A stretch of DNA of 64,000 nucleotides from the NCBI GenBank assembly GCA_008711295.1, contig VUYV01000046.1, positions 4,815,714-4,879,713 of the forward strand, written 5' to 3'. Both the position numbers and the translations under genes were made by a program. The stretch is from Anarhynchus alexandrinus (Eukaryota > Chordata > Aves > Charadriiformes > Charadriidae). Of the stretch, positions 11,001-26,000 are shown one piece after another. The first letter of the stretch is position 1. Each line of letters opens with the position of its first letter. Under the pieces are notes generated by a model. That model saw only the letters and a program-made list of their open reading frames with translations, searched no databases and was not told the DNA's origin.

Positions 11001-14000
11001 CTTAAATAAAAACATTCCAGTCACATGAATTATCCCACCAAGAGTTTGTTATGACAGGCAGGAAGAAATCCGTCGTCTTCATGACAGCTAACATGACTGA
11101 AGCCATTGTAAGATTAAGGCTCAGACCTCAATTTGGCACCAAGAAACTTTGCTAGGAGACAATTCATCCCTGACCCTCTTGACAGGATACCACGTGCTAT
11201 CCTTCCTCGGTATCCACTATTGGAAATAAGCCACAAGCATCTCCTTAATGTCATGGTTTTCATGTAGACGCCTATATTGCTTGTCTTTAAAGCCAGCTGC
11301 ATATCCTTCCTTCATCCCCAACCCACTACAGCACCTCCTCCTGCTACAGGAAATACAGAATCATCTACTTGCAAATCTGGAGACCTTCAAATGCTGTTTC
11401 TCTTTGCTCTTGGCTGCAGCCAAGAATTCAGATGTCATTTCTCATCCATCCGGCTGTCCTGAGGATGAAGACAGCAATAAGGAAATGGAAGAGGACAAAT
11501 GGTGGAGCTGATGAGCGTACAGTCAGAGATAAATCTCAGCCACTACTCAGACCAAAGGGGAGCTGCCAATGTATATCTAAGTCAAAAATATATGTACATC
11601 ACTTACGTGCACATACTCCTATTTCGTACCTAGGTCTGTCTCCACTGTAGTCACAGTACAAGCCCCTGTGGAAATCACAGGTGTCGGCCTCAGTGCAACT
11701 TTCTCCACGCTGCTTGGCACATGTCTTGCAGCAGTCGCAGCCGTCTGTGACCAGGCTGATGCCTACCGGGCACCGAGGTGGGGACTTCGGACACTCGCAC
11801 GGCCACTTACAGTACTGAGTCCGCGTGTAGGCCTCTGTCATGGCAGGGACGGTGGGGGTCATGGTGGTGGAGGTCTGGGCGATGGCCTACAAACAAAGAA
11901 ACACAGCTTGGAGAGCGTTCCAGAGAAAAGGGAACTGTGAACCTTGTGATGATTAGTCCTCAATAAAAATCCCCTCAGGTCTAAAGAGAGAGCAAGGAAA
12001 CCGAAGAATAAATGTCAAAGAGCCATGGAAAGGGAGCAGTCACTGCTCTCTTGTAAACCCCTTCAGATACCAGCTGAGGGCAAATGGCCTGCAGCTTGGA
12101 CTATCACCCAAACCTCATAGCCCCATCCTGCTTGTACTCAGCCTTTTCCAGACCTCTCCTCTCTAAAAAGAGGTCTCTCCCCATGGAGGAACACAGGCAC
12201 ACAAGCCAAGACCCCTCTGATACGTAAGAAGAAGTTGTGTCATGTCTCCAGTCTGTGTCACCCTGTGGTACTTGGCTCTGGCAGAGAGAGGATTTTGCCA
12301 CCCCATAGCTGTTGTGCCTGTTCACTGAGAAATGGCTATAGGGCCTTTTGGCTACTCAGAGGCTTCCTCAGGCAGCAGCAGCAGCTGCCCTTCAGTTCAC
12401 CAAGCAAGATAAAGGTCATCGTGTTGCAGTGTGAAAGCACATGTGGCCCTGTTTGGTCTCATCTTCCTCAGGCTTATCCATATTTGTGTGAGTCTTGCAA
12501 CCAAAACATGGGATCCCGTAAATCCATGAGGGGACCACGAGCAGGCCTGTGAGCCCATCACCCTCACAGACACCCAGTCATGAACCTGTGTGTTGTGAGG
12601 ATGACCTGAAACCTGCAGGCCTAGCGCTCCATCACGGACCTTCTGAGGATGCCTCAGCTGTTTCATCTCTTTTTGCAATACCACTAATACCACAACAACG
12701 GCCACTTTATAATGTCCCAGCCCTTTGACTTGAATAGAGATGAGGTTAGAGACAGGGAAAGATAACCTCTGAAACCAAAATCTGCCTAACCATCTGTGAA
12801 TGTCTTGATGCACAAGTTCATCCTCTGCCTGAAAAACATTTTGCTTCACTCCACCCCTATAACACAACACCCATGCAGTTCAGCTGTCTGACAGAGTTCC
12901 AGTCCTAAGCAAAGAAGCTACACTATGGCTATAACTTTTTGTAAAAATTTAAAAAGAATAATAATTAAAAAAATTCAAAATAAAGAGTTCTTGCTTTTCC
13001 TCTAAACACTGTGACAAACACCCTTATCTATCCTTCACAGTGTCCGAACTACCATATTCAGCAGAAAAGCTCTCTGTGAATCCTAAAGTAGTCATGAGGC
13101 TCTTATATCTATCTGTCTGTGGCCTCTTCCAGGTCTCACACTGTAGTTCCCATGATGTTGCCTTAGCCCACACAGTCAAACAACTGGGATATTTCTGCAG
13201 TGATTTTCCACCTACACCTTTTGTCACATGCTTTTGTCTTACATGGAGTCACTGTGGGACCTATAAGTTGGATGAGTGTAAGTGAAGCCTCATAATGTTA
13301 GTGCTTCTCCCATTAGCCGTGCACAAATATTTGCCAGCATGGTAAGCAAGGAAGGAAAATTTTATGGGGAGGATACTGCCAAGTTTCCATGTCCTGGTCT
13401 CCATTTCCTTGGCAAATAAGAAAAAAACCAAACCAAGCTGCAAGTTAATTCAAAACCTGATAATCAGATAAAAAAAACTGATCAAGGTAAATCAAGGTAG
13501 AAAAGGGATTTCATGTAATGCAGTGATGCTGCTCCAGTAGACACATTCAGGTTACTATTACTGAGATAATGGAGTGCTGGGGTACCTTAGCTCATAACAA
13601 AACCCACAGAGGGCAGACGTTCATTGGTTTCTGCACTCTCCAGTCCCTGCAGAGCAAACTCTGGATGACATTAAACAGCACCAGTCATGCTCAGGGTGCA
13701 GGGAGGGAGCAAATCAGCCCAGTGACAAAGCAAAGATGTGTCTTTTCTACCAGGATCACTGCACAGAAAACCTGAGCTGTACATGGCGGGCCAAGCAGGG
13801 CATAGTAGCTCAGGCACAGAAACAAACGGGGTTATTTACAGGCTATCAACAGCAGCCTGTATTTGCCCTGCTTGGGCACATATGGTCCAGAAGCCCTTTC
13901 TGGTGACAACATGCAAGGGCTGCAAAGAATAAGTGTGGAACCCTACAAAGTTCAGACAAGGAAAGTCAAGGTTTAGACATTATTAAGGCCATCCCATCCA

Positions 14001-17000
14001 TTCCTGGCTACCTTGTGCTGTACTACATATTCCACAGTGTTTTGTCCTCTTTACAGTTTCAGATGCCTCAAAAAAAAAAAAGGCTTTCCACCACCTCTCC
14101 ACGAAGAATATGCCCCAACCCAAGGCTTTGTGGGGAAAAGCATCCCCAAGAATTGCAAACTCACAGCCTATAAGCTATCCATCAGGATACCTCTGCAAAA
14201 CCCTGGTACTATCTTCTACAGCTTCCTTGCTGGCAGTCTCCAATTTTATTAAAGTACATTTCTAAACCTGCTACTGCTGTACCTGAAGGTGTATTTGAGT
14301 ATCTTAGCAATTAGTTACCCTGTATTTAGAACACTAAATTGTTAACACACTGCTAATCACTGCCAAATAGGCAATGTGTTTGCTCTGGGCATAATTCCCA
14401 ATTCCATTAAGGCCCCCTTTACAAACTGTTGGCCTTAAAGTTGGCTTAAAATCACATTTAAACTCATGTTTAAACTAAAACATACCAATATAATTTGCTC
14501 CCACTTTAAGGCTCCTTGATGCTGCCAAAATTGTTAAAAGAGGAACATTCAGATCAATGAAAAGCCCTGGCCTTTTAATAGTAGTATTTTTCATTCCACT
14601 CACAATAATTTGAGTAGGTGAAATAATCTGTCACTTGAGAAGAGAGGCCTCTTCAAGTGCAATAAACCTATTTACTTTGTTGCTGATCATTAAAAAAAAG
14701 TGCTTAATAATCAAATCCAGATACACAGACAAAAGTCACACATCTATTTAAAGAGCCATTGCCATGGCCCAACCCTGTAAGTAAATCCCTTCACAGTCCC
14801 TTGTTTCTATTGTCAACACGAGCAAGCAAACAGCTTTTACCTTGTGTAGGTATGAAAGTGTATGTGAATCAACACACGTAGCAAAGAGGAACCAATAAGC
14901 CCTGCTAGTCCTGTTTTTAGTTAATATGTGAAGGACTGACTCTGAATTCTTGTAAAGGACTGTGTAGCTGGGAGCCATTTGGTGGCTTGTGACAGAGAGG
15001 AATTCAGAGTAAATTATTTAAGAGCCCTTCTTCTAGGTCTAAAGCCTGAGTTGACCAAGGCAGCTTTTCCAGTGTCCTAACAGTGATTGTAGCTGTTGTA
15101 GTTCTTGGACATGCTGGATGAAATGTCCAGTGATATGGCCAAGTAAGCCATAGGAAGGACACTTAGTATGCGCTACATGAGCATCTTCAAATAATCAGTG
15201 TGGACAGGGATCAAAATATTATGACTCCTGTATTTTACAAATAAGGAAGGCATGGAGAGACAGAAACAGCATCACGTCCTAGGCTCCATCGACACCTAAC
15301 CAAAACCCAACCTTTGGAATCATAGAATCATAGAATAGTTTGGGCTGGAAGGAACCTTGAAAGGTCATCTAGGCCAACCCACCTAAAATGAGCCCAGACA
15401 TCTTCAACTAGATCAGGTTGCTCAGAGCCCCGTCCAAACTGACCCTGAATGTTTCCAGGGATGGGGCATCTACCACCTCTCTGGGCAAACTGTGCCAGTG
15501 TTTCACCACCCTCATCACAAAAAATTACTTCCTTCAAGTGGAAACTGTCGTCCACTGGACACTAGAACAACTGCACAACCTGTACAGCTTCCAGGCCCTC
15601 CTCCTGTCCCCTCCTAAGTCCCTCAGATCTTTGCTATGGAAGAAACAATTCTGTAGATTGATAAAATTCTTGGCTTTTCCTTTTCCATGGTCAGTTGTCA
15701 TCACTGGAATATCTAAATCCCTTTGGAAAAGTCATTCGTCTCTACTACTTCAGCGTCCCAGAACATTTTGGGATATGGACACTTTATTATTAATAGCTAT
15801 GATGGTTAAGACATCATGAATAATACTTTATATATACCACAATAAAAACTACTCTTTCCACAGGTGTTATCAAAAGGAAATCACACTGTAATGGCCTTCA
15901 TCAATGGCCATCCTTAACTAGAAAAAACCCAAACCAACCAACCAAACAAAAAACCTCATGTAAGTTAAGGTTTCAGGAATCTTGTCTTTAGGGTCAATAT
16001 AATGTATAGGAAGACAATGGTTTTGTAAGAAATCCAAAATGAGCATAAAGAGAAACTTAACATCAAAAAGCACAGTGCTGGGGATTTGACAAGTTTATTT
16101 CAAAATGCCAGAAAAATAAAAAAGTGCACCTGCTAAGAAATTAATTTTTCCAGGTAGTAGTAATTAACTTGTTTTGTATAATTAATCTTCAGTCTTGGGG
16201 TCTGCAGATTTGTTATCTTGGATGCTAAGGAGAAAATATTCTACTACAAGTTATCCATGAGCTCTAATTTTGCTGCTTTTGAGGTAAAAGCCCATTCTCA
16301 TTAAATCAAGATGAAGCTTTTCTCACCCTGCCATGGCTGATAACTCTCTATTAAAGTTGTTCCTGATTTATGCTTGGCAAGCTCCAAGATTACTTTCTTT
16401 TTGCATCTGCAGAGAACAATATTTCACTAGCAACAATTTCCATTCTGCATTCACATTCAAGAGGAGAGAAGGAGAAAATAAAAAATGACTCACTGCCTGC
16501 CATGGCCACAAACTCAGTATTTTTAATAGCCGTGAGTTTTACTATCCAAGTCGCAATGACACAAAATGGATAGCAGCATTTTAGCAGCATGTTCTACCTA
16601 CTGGCAAAATATATATTCAGTTTGTTGGAAAATATTGTAATTGTAAGCTTGTTTTTGTTTTGAAAACTGGAAAGACCAAACTACAGTGTTGAAATAAGTG
16701 TATATAGTCCAAATTGCAAGGCAGCCAGATATATAGCGGCACTTTTACAGAATGCATGAGGAAACCTCCAGCTTTGCTTTTAAGCAGCAAAGCCCTAGAT
16801 ACATTGCAACATATTCCTTTGCTTCCAGTTTTTACAGGTGTTTAAATATATATTCAGGTACATTTATTTCACTGTTTCAGTGCCGCACGGTCTTACTCCT
16901 AAAACCTTTATCTTTCAGGCATTTTTCTCATCATGATGAGCTGGCTGAAGGCATGGAGATATTATCCATGTTCTTGTCCTCCACTTTATTGATAGGAAAA

Positions 17001-20000
17001 AGTCCAGAAAAGGTGGTGACTTCTAAATTCAATTCTTCTGGCTATTGGCAGAACTGGGGAAAGGGTTATGAGAAGTTGGCAGGCAGAGGTCTGCTCAAAC
17101 CATGGTACCTTTTCGCCTCTTGCTGTTTTCTCCTCAGTGGAAATTTGCTCTAAAAGAAGGACACAAGCTGTGTTTTGCAGGTCACGTGCCATTGCGTGGA
17201 CATGTAATTTCCTAGAGTAGAATATGTTAAAAGAATATTTTTAACCTACGTTTCTGATACTGCCTTTCTGAGCAAATGCCAGATGTCATTGGTGGAGGAA
17301 TGTGACATGATCCAGATTATCAGTGAGGAAATCGTCATTAAAATGTCCTCCTCACCATTATGTGATCAAATCATCTGATTTGCAGACTGACCCAAACATC
17401 CTTATGAGTTCATCCACCAACGCCTGACAGCATCAGCCTGTCACTGTTTAGAAATCACTCTGAGTTTTGCAGTTTGACTGTCCTAAACAGGAACACTGAA
17501 CTTAAAAACACAACCTTAGGCGGACACCTAGAGATGCATCTCCCAGGAATGGGTTGTGCATTTGTACTGTCCCGCTGCCAGACGACACATCTGCTTTCTC
17601 CTGGTTCCACCTACTGGCGGAACTGTTTAGACAGCACAAGCAGAAATGCCTGGAGAGCCAACTCCAACACCACGTACTGCCTTAAATGTTCTCATAAACT
17701 AATTTTTAGAAGCACCCCAGGAGACTCATATCCACATTCACAGAGTTGAAAACATCCTAATAATAACCTCATGTAGCACTATTCCCAGGGGAACAAAGTG
17801 GCTGGAGCCTAGTGAAGAAGTAAAGGTGAAAGTACAAAACGAAATATAAAACATCTATTAAATAACACCAAATGCCCTTCCATCCCTCAGTTGCATCTCT
17901 GGGCAAGCACAGAGATTGCTTAGTTTCATCCCAGAACAGGGAGAGGTTAGTAACTCATAATGCGTGTCAGAGAGATGGGCCCATTAGCAATGAAAAACAG
18001 GACCTGGCTTACATCAGTGGGCTTAAACCAGGCCCTCAAGGCAGAAGTTTATTTCTTGATCTTGCCCAGTTGGAACTTCTGAGCTGAATATTGCTGAATA
18101 TTTGCATTATTACTACACCCAAACCAGATGGGCCTTACAGCAAAATCAGCAGTAATCACAGTACCGTCAGGACTTCCTCACTGTTATACTCTTGCTACAA
18201 ATCTTGAATTCCCCATGAATGTTCATAAAGTGTCACAAGGTAACACTAGTGACAAGTGAGCTAGCATCGGGACAGAGATATAAATCAGATTCCGCAAGAC
18301 ACGTAATGGTAAAAGGAAAATATGATTATTCGGGGCCCATCTTCCCCAGAGCACACACGAGCTTCTAGAAACCTCATTAAAATTGATCCCAGACATGAAA
18401 TCTCCAGAACATATTGTAAAATAATGGACTCTGAACCCAGAAAATATAAGACAGTTTTATAGATGTCAGGTGCCAGCTGGATTTATTCTTGCTGTTCACT
18501 CTAGGCTGAGCAGAAAGGAACGTTCTGCATGAAGCATAACATTCAATAGCCTAAAAAAAACCAACATCCACAGTGAGTTAACCATTTCTGTGGTTCTGTG
18601 AATGATAAACAATCAACTTCCCATAACATTATTTTGGGAAATATATCTGTGGGAAGAATGTAGGCAGATGTTTGGAACAGTCTTTTCTAACCCAGTTTAG
18701 ACAATTACAGAGTGAAGACTACATACATGCACGCCTTTGCCAAAATATTGCTTATACTGGCAAACTCAGTGTGGCCTCACATTTTCTTCACATATTTCCA
18801 TGGAGTGTTCAGAGGGAAAGAACTTCCCTGTTAGAAAGCAAACTGGTGTTTTAATAAGTGTTATCCCATTAAAAGCAGCACTTGCTTAGAATGGGGTGAC
18901 CTAAAACTGGACATCGTTAACAAATTGACACTTCCACCACAGACTCCACTAATTGCGATGTTAAACAGTGTAGTTTCTGTGCTCTAAGAACATTTCAATG
19001 TCTTGCGCTGCACGTGTTCAGTTTGGGCAGCTAATGAGCTCAGCCAGTGAAATTAGCTTGAACTAGAGTTTGAAAAGTAACAGGGAACATCTGGAGAAGC
19101 AATGGAGAAAAGGGACAAGTTAACAGACTTCAATTTTAGGAAAACGGAGAGCAAAACGAATGAGAGTGCATTTGGACCATCCAAGGTTACAAGCAGTTAC
19201 AAACCATCCTAAAGCTGTACAGAACAAGATCTTGACGTATGAGCCACGACCTGGATAACAAAAGCAGTATCACAGTTTCAGCTCCCAGACAAGAGCAGAC
19301 TGCTTTGGCAGAGGTGTTACTTTGCAATTAGCCATGTTTTGAGTTTGCTTATGTCCTGTGTTTCAGCCATGGTCTTGAAATCAAAGGGAAGATACCTTCT
19401 CTTACTCCCTTGGGACATTCTGTCCCAAGCTGGGCAAAAAAATAAAACAAGTAAAACTAAGAAGCTCCACTTATTATTTTTTTTTCCCCATGGCAAGAAT
19501 AGCACAGGTTTTGTGGGACTTTTAAAAATAATTTTGGTTTTTAAAATAGAAATCTGTGTTTTCAAGTATCAACAATTTTCTGTGTCTGTCCCAATGCAAA
19601 ACAGTTTGACTTAAAACAACTTTTCATTTAAAAATGTAATTGTTATTTAAATTGTCAAATCTGAAATGGTTTGCTTGACCTAATATCTGTACTTCCTTAG
19701 AGTTGCTGATGAACTGATGAAGTTACGCATCCCTCTTTCCTTCAAATGGCAATTTTCCTCCCATGTCAAGTTTCCACTGCTATTTCCCCCTAACTTTGGC
19801 TTTCTGAGTTAATCACTTTATTTTCCAACTGTCAGAGTGTCTTCTTCCTTGAAATCCGTACTAAGGGCTAGTTACGTGCTCTCATTTTGCCAGTGTTCAA
19901 CAGTTTGTTTAGTCAGAATACAGGAATAATCTGGTCTTGGTGAGATCTCAATAGATTAATTCTTTGCCTGGACTACAGTTTTGAGCCCTCACTTTATATG

Positions 20001-23000
20001 GGATATGAAGGAATTGGCAGTCCAGAAGAGGGCAACCTAGAGGGTCAGAAACCTAAAGATCATGACCCAGGACAAGATGCTGTGGGAGCTGGACTTGGGT
20101 AGTCTGGCAAAGAGGCTAATGGCTGATCTAGTATCAGTTCCCTCTTCTCAGTAGTAGCAGAGGGTAGACTAATGGACAGCAGCTACAAAATGTAGTTGGG
20201 GAGGTTTAGCCTGAACACCAGGAAGGCAAATCCTTCACTAGGACAGTGGTGCAGCACTGGGACAGGTCACCCAGCGAGGAGGCTCTGTATTCTCCATCCT
20301 CAGCTGTTGGATTAAAGACCTCCAGGGGGCACTGACAACAAGCGTTTCTGGCAGCCTGTGAATGCATACCTTGCCAAAACCACACGGGGAATATGCCCAT
20401 AAACCCAAACCACCAAGAAGATATCCTCATCAATTCAGTCCTGCATTGTGCCACATACAATCTGGTTCTGCCACAGAGAAATAACAACTAAAAGTTTTGT
20501 TAAACGGTGCATTTAATACAAACAAAAGAATTCTATATTGCAGGTCCATCCCCTCTCATATCACAAGCATGGCCAAAAATGCTATTTGGCAGCTAATTAT
20601 GGTTTTATCTGATAACAGGAAATGTACCAGAAGCCTGGTTTTGTAGCTGGAAGATTTCAAGATAATAGAAGGCAAGAGAAGCTGCTGCTACTGCTACTTT
20701 AATGGCCCCTTTGGAACACATGGCATGTATGGATTCATCCAAAAAAGAAAAAAGTGCCATTTAATACAGTGTTGTATCTTTACATCAAAGCCACTTCAAG
20801 ACTTTCAATGAAAGATGAGCAGTAAGATGGCATTGCTACATCCCTGTGGTTAAGTAAAAAACACATGGAGCCTACAACTTCTCTGAGTAGACAGCAGCTT
20901 TTCCAGGCAAAGAGTTCCATTGTAAAAGAATATTTTTGCTCCAAGAGTGGTTTATTTTGGAAACTGTAGCTTATACTATTTGATCTGTTATACAGAGAAT
21001 ACAGATGGAAGATATATAGGTCAGCAACATCCTTAGGACCAACAGAAGATGCTGGACCTTTGTACGCTCTAGGAGGACCTGAAGCTGATTCAGAGTCTGA
21101 TTGCAGAACATTAGGACCCAGCTTGAAATGATATATGTTATCTTACCCTTTGCCAGGCAAAATCATGGGAAAAATCTCTTGTAGCATCTGAAGTGAGTTA
21201 GCTCTGTGTATGCAGAGATCAGTACAGCAGCATTTATACATTTGAAGGAAAGGCATACTCATCAATATCTGCCACAGCCTGGTTATCTGATCTGGGTATA
21301 GTCTGGCCATACTTCTGTGAGGAAAACAGCTTTTCTTCACAGAATCATGGAATCCAAATGTTCAACCGGAGTCCGACTAGTGCCTGAGGCTGTTTCTAGA
21401 AAACCAAATCAGGAAACCGCCAAATCCCAGATTGGGAGAAAGATATCATCAGATTGAATCTTAAACTGAGCAGTGGAAGAGAGTAATGGTAATACTGCAG
21501 TTCTAAGTGCCAGCCATGCCAAACCCCATCCATGGGATTGCTGTGTAGTGCTTGCAAGGGCATCTCTTGCGCCTTGGTCTCCACCAGTCTGCATGGCCCA
21601 GCTTAGCTCTACTGTGCTTCTGGCTCCATCCTCTCTCTTCCCACTACAGAGTCAGCATGAAGGCATGGGGACAGCTTCTCTGCTTCAGTAGTGCGGACGT
21701 GGGGCAATCAAACGTGATCCCTTCTTTTTTTCTCCTGGACTGCAACACTTCCTCCTATTTCCAGCCAAGTGCCAAAGTAGAGCTACACTATATAGAGTTC
21801 ACAAATGATGAGAGGACATTAGAGGAGATATTTTGGTCCAAAAGGGGAGAAAGTATTACCAAGAACATGGGGAGAAGAAGCTGTAGCATTCACGACTGGA
21901 TGAAATCTCCCTTGACCAAGACCAAGTCCCATTCAAACAAGTGGGAATATGAACTAGACATTAAGTGAAGGATGAGAGCTGCAGGACCTCCCTCACTGCC
22001 TTCAGAAACCCCACTGACCTTCGTTCAACACATATAATAATATCACTATACTCAGAGGCTTTGTGATACTTTCACATCTGTACTGTGCAAAATTCAGCTG
22101 ATATCACCCACCATGAGGTCCCCTGAGAATAAGCAGATAAACTTCCAACTTCCAAAGCTCACAGAGCAATGCTTATTGCACTGAACTTTCCATACCCAGA
22201 AACATCTGTGCAAGAGCCTACTAAATCGTCAGTGCTCACTGCATGTTGGTAGAAATGAGTACACAATGTACCAGACAGTGGAAAACAAGGTCCCGTGATT
22301 GGTAGCAATGACATGGAGTTATGATAATGTTATGGCAAATACAGAGAACTTAGTTTTCTTTCATAAGGCTATGGCAGTGTAAAGGAACCTTAACCTCTGC
22401 GTGTGAAAATAAGACTATTTTTAAAAAAATCTGGGACTTATTAGGTAAGTGGGTTTTATTACACTAATTTAGACAGATATAGGGAAGATTGAAGAGATGG
22501 TAAGAGCTGCATCCCTCCTCATCACTGACTGTGCACAGTGTGCAAAGTCTGATAGGAGAAAACTCAAAGGGGTAAAGGAGTTACTTATGGTGTTAAAAAC
22601 TTGCTGAGTTAGCAATAGTAGTATTTAAATTAAGCAAGGGAAACAGGAGTTGAAGACGATGGGATGCATCCAGACAGCAAAAGGTTGAACTCATGTTCTG
22701 AACAAGTGCCAGGCATCTGGGGTACTGCATCCAGCTCTGGAGCCCTCAGTGCAGGAAAGACATGGACCTGTTGGAACAAATCCAGAGAAGGGCCACGAGG
22801 ATGATCCGAGGGATGGAACACCTCTGCTATGATGACAGGCTGAGAGAGTTGGGGTTGTTCAGCCTGGAGAAGAGAAGGCTCTGGGGAGACCTTATAGCGG
22901 CCTTTCAGTACTTAAAGGGGGCTTATAAGAAAGATGGGGACAAACTTTTCAGCAGGGCCTGTTGCGATAGGACAAGGGGTAATGGCTTCAAACTAAATGA

Positions 23001-26000
23001 GGGAAGATTCAGACTAGATATAAGGAAGAAGATTTTTACACTGAGGGTGGTGAGCCACTGTCCCAGGTTGCCCAGAGAGGTGGTAGATGCCCCATTCCTG
23101 GAAACATTCAAGGTCAGGTTGGACGGGGCTCTGAGCAACCTGATCTAGTTGAAGATGTCCCTGCTCATTGCAGGGGGGTTGGACTAGATGGCCTTTCAAG
23201 GTTCGTTCCAACCCAGACCATTCTATGATACTATGTTCTGGAAATCTCTGAAAACAGGATTGTAGGGGTGCTAAGATATATGAGAAGTGAAAGAATGTTG
23301 TTATGACACTGAGGGTGCAGGGGCAAAAGAGACTCACATAGTCAAGAAACAAACCACAAAACTTCCCTGCAAGTTAAATACATATGAAGTGGTTCAGGCA
23401 GGGCAGGGGGGAACCGGAACCATGGACATGAAATAGCTGGCACGCCCATGCTGTCACAAAGAGGAAAAGGGAACTGATCATCTTCTACCTCCTCCCCATT
23501 GAACTCCACTGGCATCTCATCACATTGGTAATGGGACAGAAACGGTGCCATGGCCTTTGCTACTTTCAACGGTCAAGTTTTCTGTCTTCTCTATTATATG
23601 TAATTCCCTTCTGCCTATTTATTTTCATAAATAATATATTCATAATAAATAATAAATTCATAAAGAAAATATTGCCACTACCTTTATCTGAGTGCTATAA
23701 ACTGATTCACATGAATAGACACGTATCCAAATAATCCATTTCAGATTCAGGGATCTGAAGGAAAGTATAAAACAATACCCAGCACAGAGCAGATGCTGCT
23801 TTAAATCACTTCCTCAAGGGACTGAAATATTGAATTCCCTGAGGACACATTATCTTCCTAATCTGTTTTCTTCCTAAAGCTATCAAGCTCTTAACCATAT
23901 CACAGGGTACCAATGTCAAACAACTGCCTCCTAAAATCCTCCCCAACAGATTTAATTAGACATTTTGTCACTGTGTTTTAGAATGTGCTGAAAAGGATCT
24001 CAAAAAGGAAATCTGAAGCCCTTTGCAACAGTGAAATCTGATGTCTTAGAAGAGGAGCAAGCAGCAGAATGCTAAGCTCACAGTTCTGAGCATTTTTCTT
24101 GACTAAAAAAAAAAAATCATCAGAACAAGAACACACACACAAAAAAAGGCTTTTAAATAAAACGAGTAAATTCAATAGAAATGTAGCTTCAAGCTCTGGA
24201 TGAGTTCAGATGTACAGAACATGGCTGGAAGGGAGTCTGCGCCCGTGCACACCAGGTAGACAGCACGCCAGAAACATGGTGACCTGTGAGCTTTTTATGA
24301 ATTGCTGTAAGCTCATATTAGAAGTTAAAGTGAGATAAGCACAAATGACCTTGCCAAATTTATGGTGAGATCATTTAGCAGGAGCGTGGTGATTAGCCAG
24401 GGGCCTCCTTTTCCCAAGCTTTGCTGACTTTATCTGCCCCAGATCCCTGGAACAAGCCCGGCCTAACTGATGGAATTTGCTAGCTCAACATGTGGAACAG
24501 AGACATTACTTGCCAAAACATGTACACAAAGACCCTTCACACAGATGGTATTGAAGATCATGAGGTCTAAAGCTATGAGGATGGAAGAAACCAGTAAACA
24601 AATCTGGAATTTGTTAACTTTTCTAGATGATAGTCAAGACCCTGAAGAATATTGGACTACAGGTTTTGTAAGCAGAAAGGAGGAGACTGTAAATTAAGTA
24701 CATTCAGTGTACTCATCATCGGATGTACCGGATCCAGGACATCCCTGTGCTGAGTTTTTTATGATCTGCTACAAGAGACAAGCCTTCCCAAATAGTTTAT
24801 AGTCTACCAAAAGGAGAAGGGTGGAGTGAAGCATCTTCTTTCTTTGACAAGTGGGAAACCGAGATCTAGTGATATTCTTACCCAGATTCTTACTCAGCTC
24901 AGCCTCAGTGTTAGTCAGGTGCGCAATGTCATAGAGTACCTGAGCCTAAGGGATATGCAAAAGGACATCACAAGTCCACAAACTGAATGCCACCTACTAT
25001 GAAAATAATCCCTTAAAGCTGGCCCCAATCTGAGATAAATGAGTTCATACAAGACTCTGACCTATCTGAGGATCCTGTTAGAAATCAACACCATCACTGC
25101 TTTCAGTCAAATGAAAAAATAATAAAGCAATTCCAAAGAGGATGTCTAATACGACAAAGCTTTACCAGCAGGGAAAACCATGAAGTGTGTTTATATTATT
25201 ATTAATAATTTTTTGAATGCTGTGTTATTAACTTCACCTGAGCTACAGGCTTAACCAACCAACCAACCAACCAACCAACCTCCATTTCATTCTCAAGAAA
25301 GAAAAAACCTGCTGTTTTCAAGACAAGTCCATCAAGAGGGCAAAGTTTTGGAGTACACACCCATTTGAGGGTCAATTCATCCCATTAAAGGCACAAAAAG
25401 AACTTTTTTCTTCTCATTGAATGTAGAAGCTTCTCAGTTCTTACATGACCAAGAGGACAGCTGATCAGTTTTCCCCCAGAAAAGGCAAGAAAGAAAAAAT
25501 CCTTCTCACAAGACATATTCAGTTTTGTTTATCTGGGAACATAGCTGGAGAGGAGAGTGGGAAGAAAAAATTTTGATTGGGACCTGGAGGTACCAATGCA
25601 ACAAGACATAGTTACAAATAAGACTACTAAAAGGAGCCAATGTAAGCAGCTTGCTTTTAACGGCAGTTGCTTAAGAAATTCCTTTCTAAGGTAGACCACT
25701 TAGTCACAGATGGATGCATCTTGTTCGCTTCTCAGTCACTGCAAATGACAAATGGCAGCCAGAACAGTGCCACTAAAATATGAATACCTTAAAAGAACAT
25801 TGATGCTAATGAAAGTCAGATGATTTGCACAGTCAAGTTAATTTAGAGCTAGTCAACAACCAAAAACTACTGACAAGCAAGTGCATATGCAAAATGACTC
25901 CAAAAATGCCCCTAAGCAAATCACTGGCTCACTGTTCAGCATTGTAAAAGAATGCAGATTTGGTTAGAAACAGCTACCACATTTGCAAGACACTCAGTAG

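Larger units (their letters stand above)
7821..11606 (-). other. CCN4: CCN4 intron 2
   Basis: A 3.8-kb intron between the IGFBP and VWC exons, phase 1. It holds a CR1 3' fragment at 9.5 kb and an ancient CR1-like relic near 10.2-10.35 kb. The rest is AT-rich sequence with no other feature I can name; 10390-10960 has the thymine-rich look of an eroded antisense LINE but I cannot align it confidently. Confidence 0.9.
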
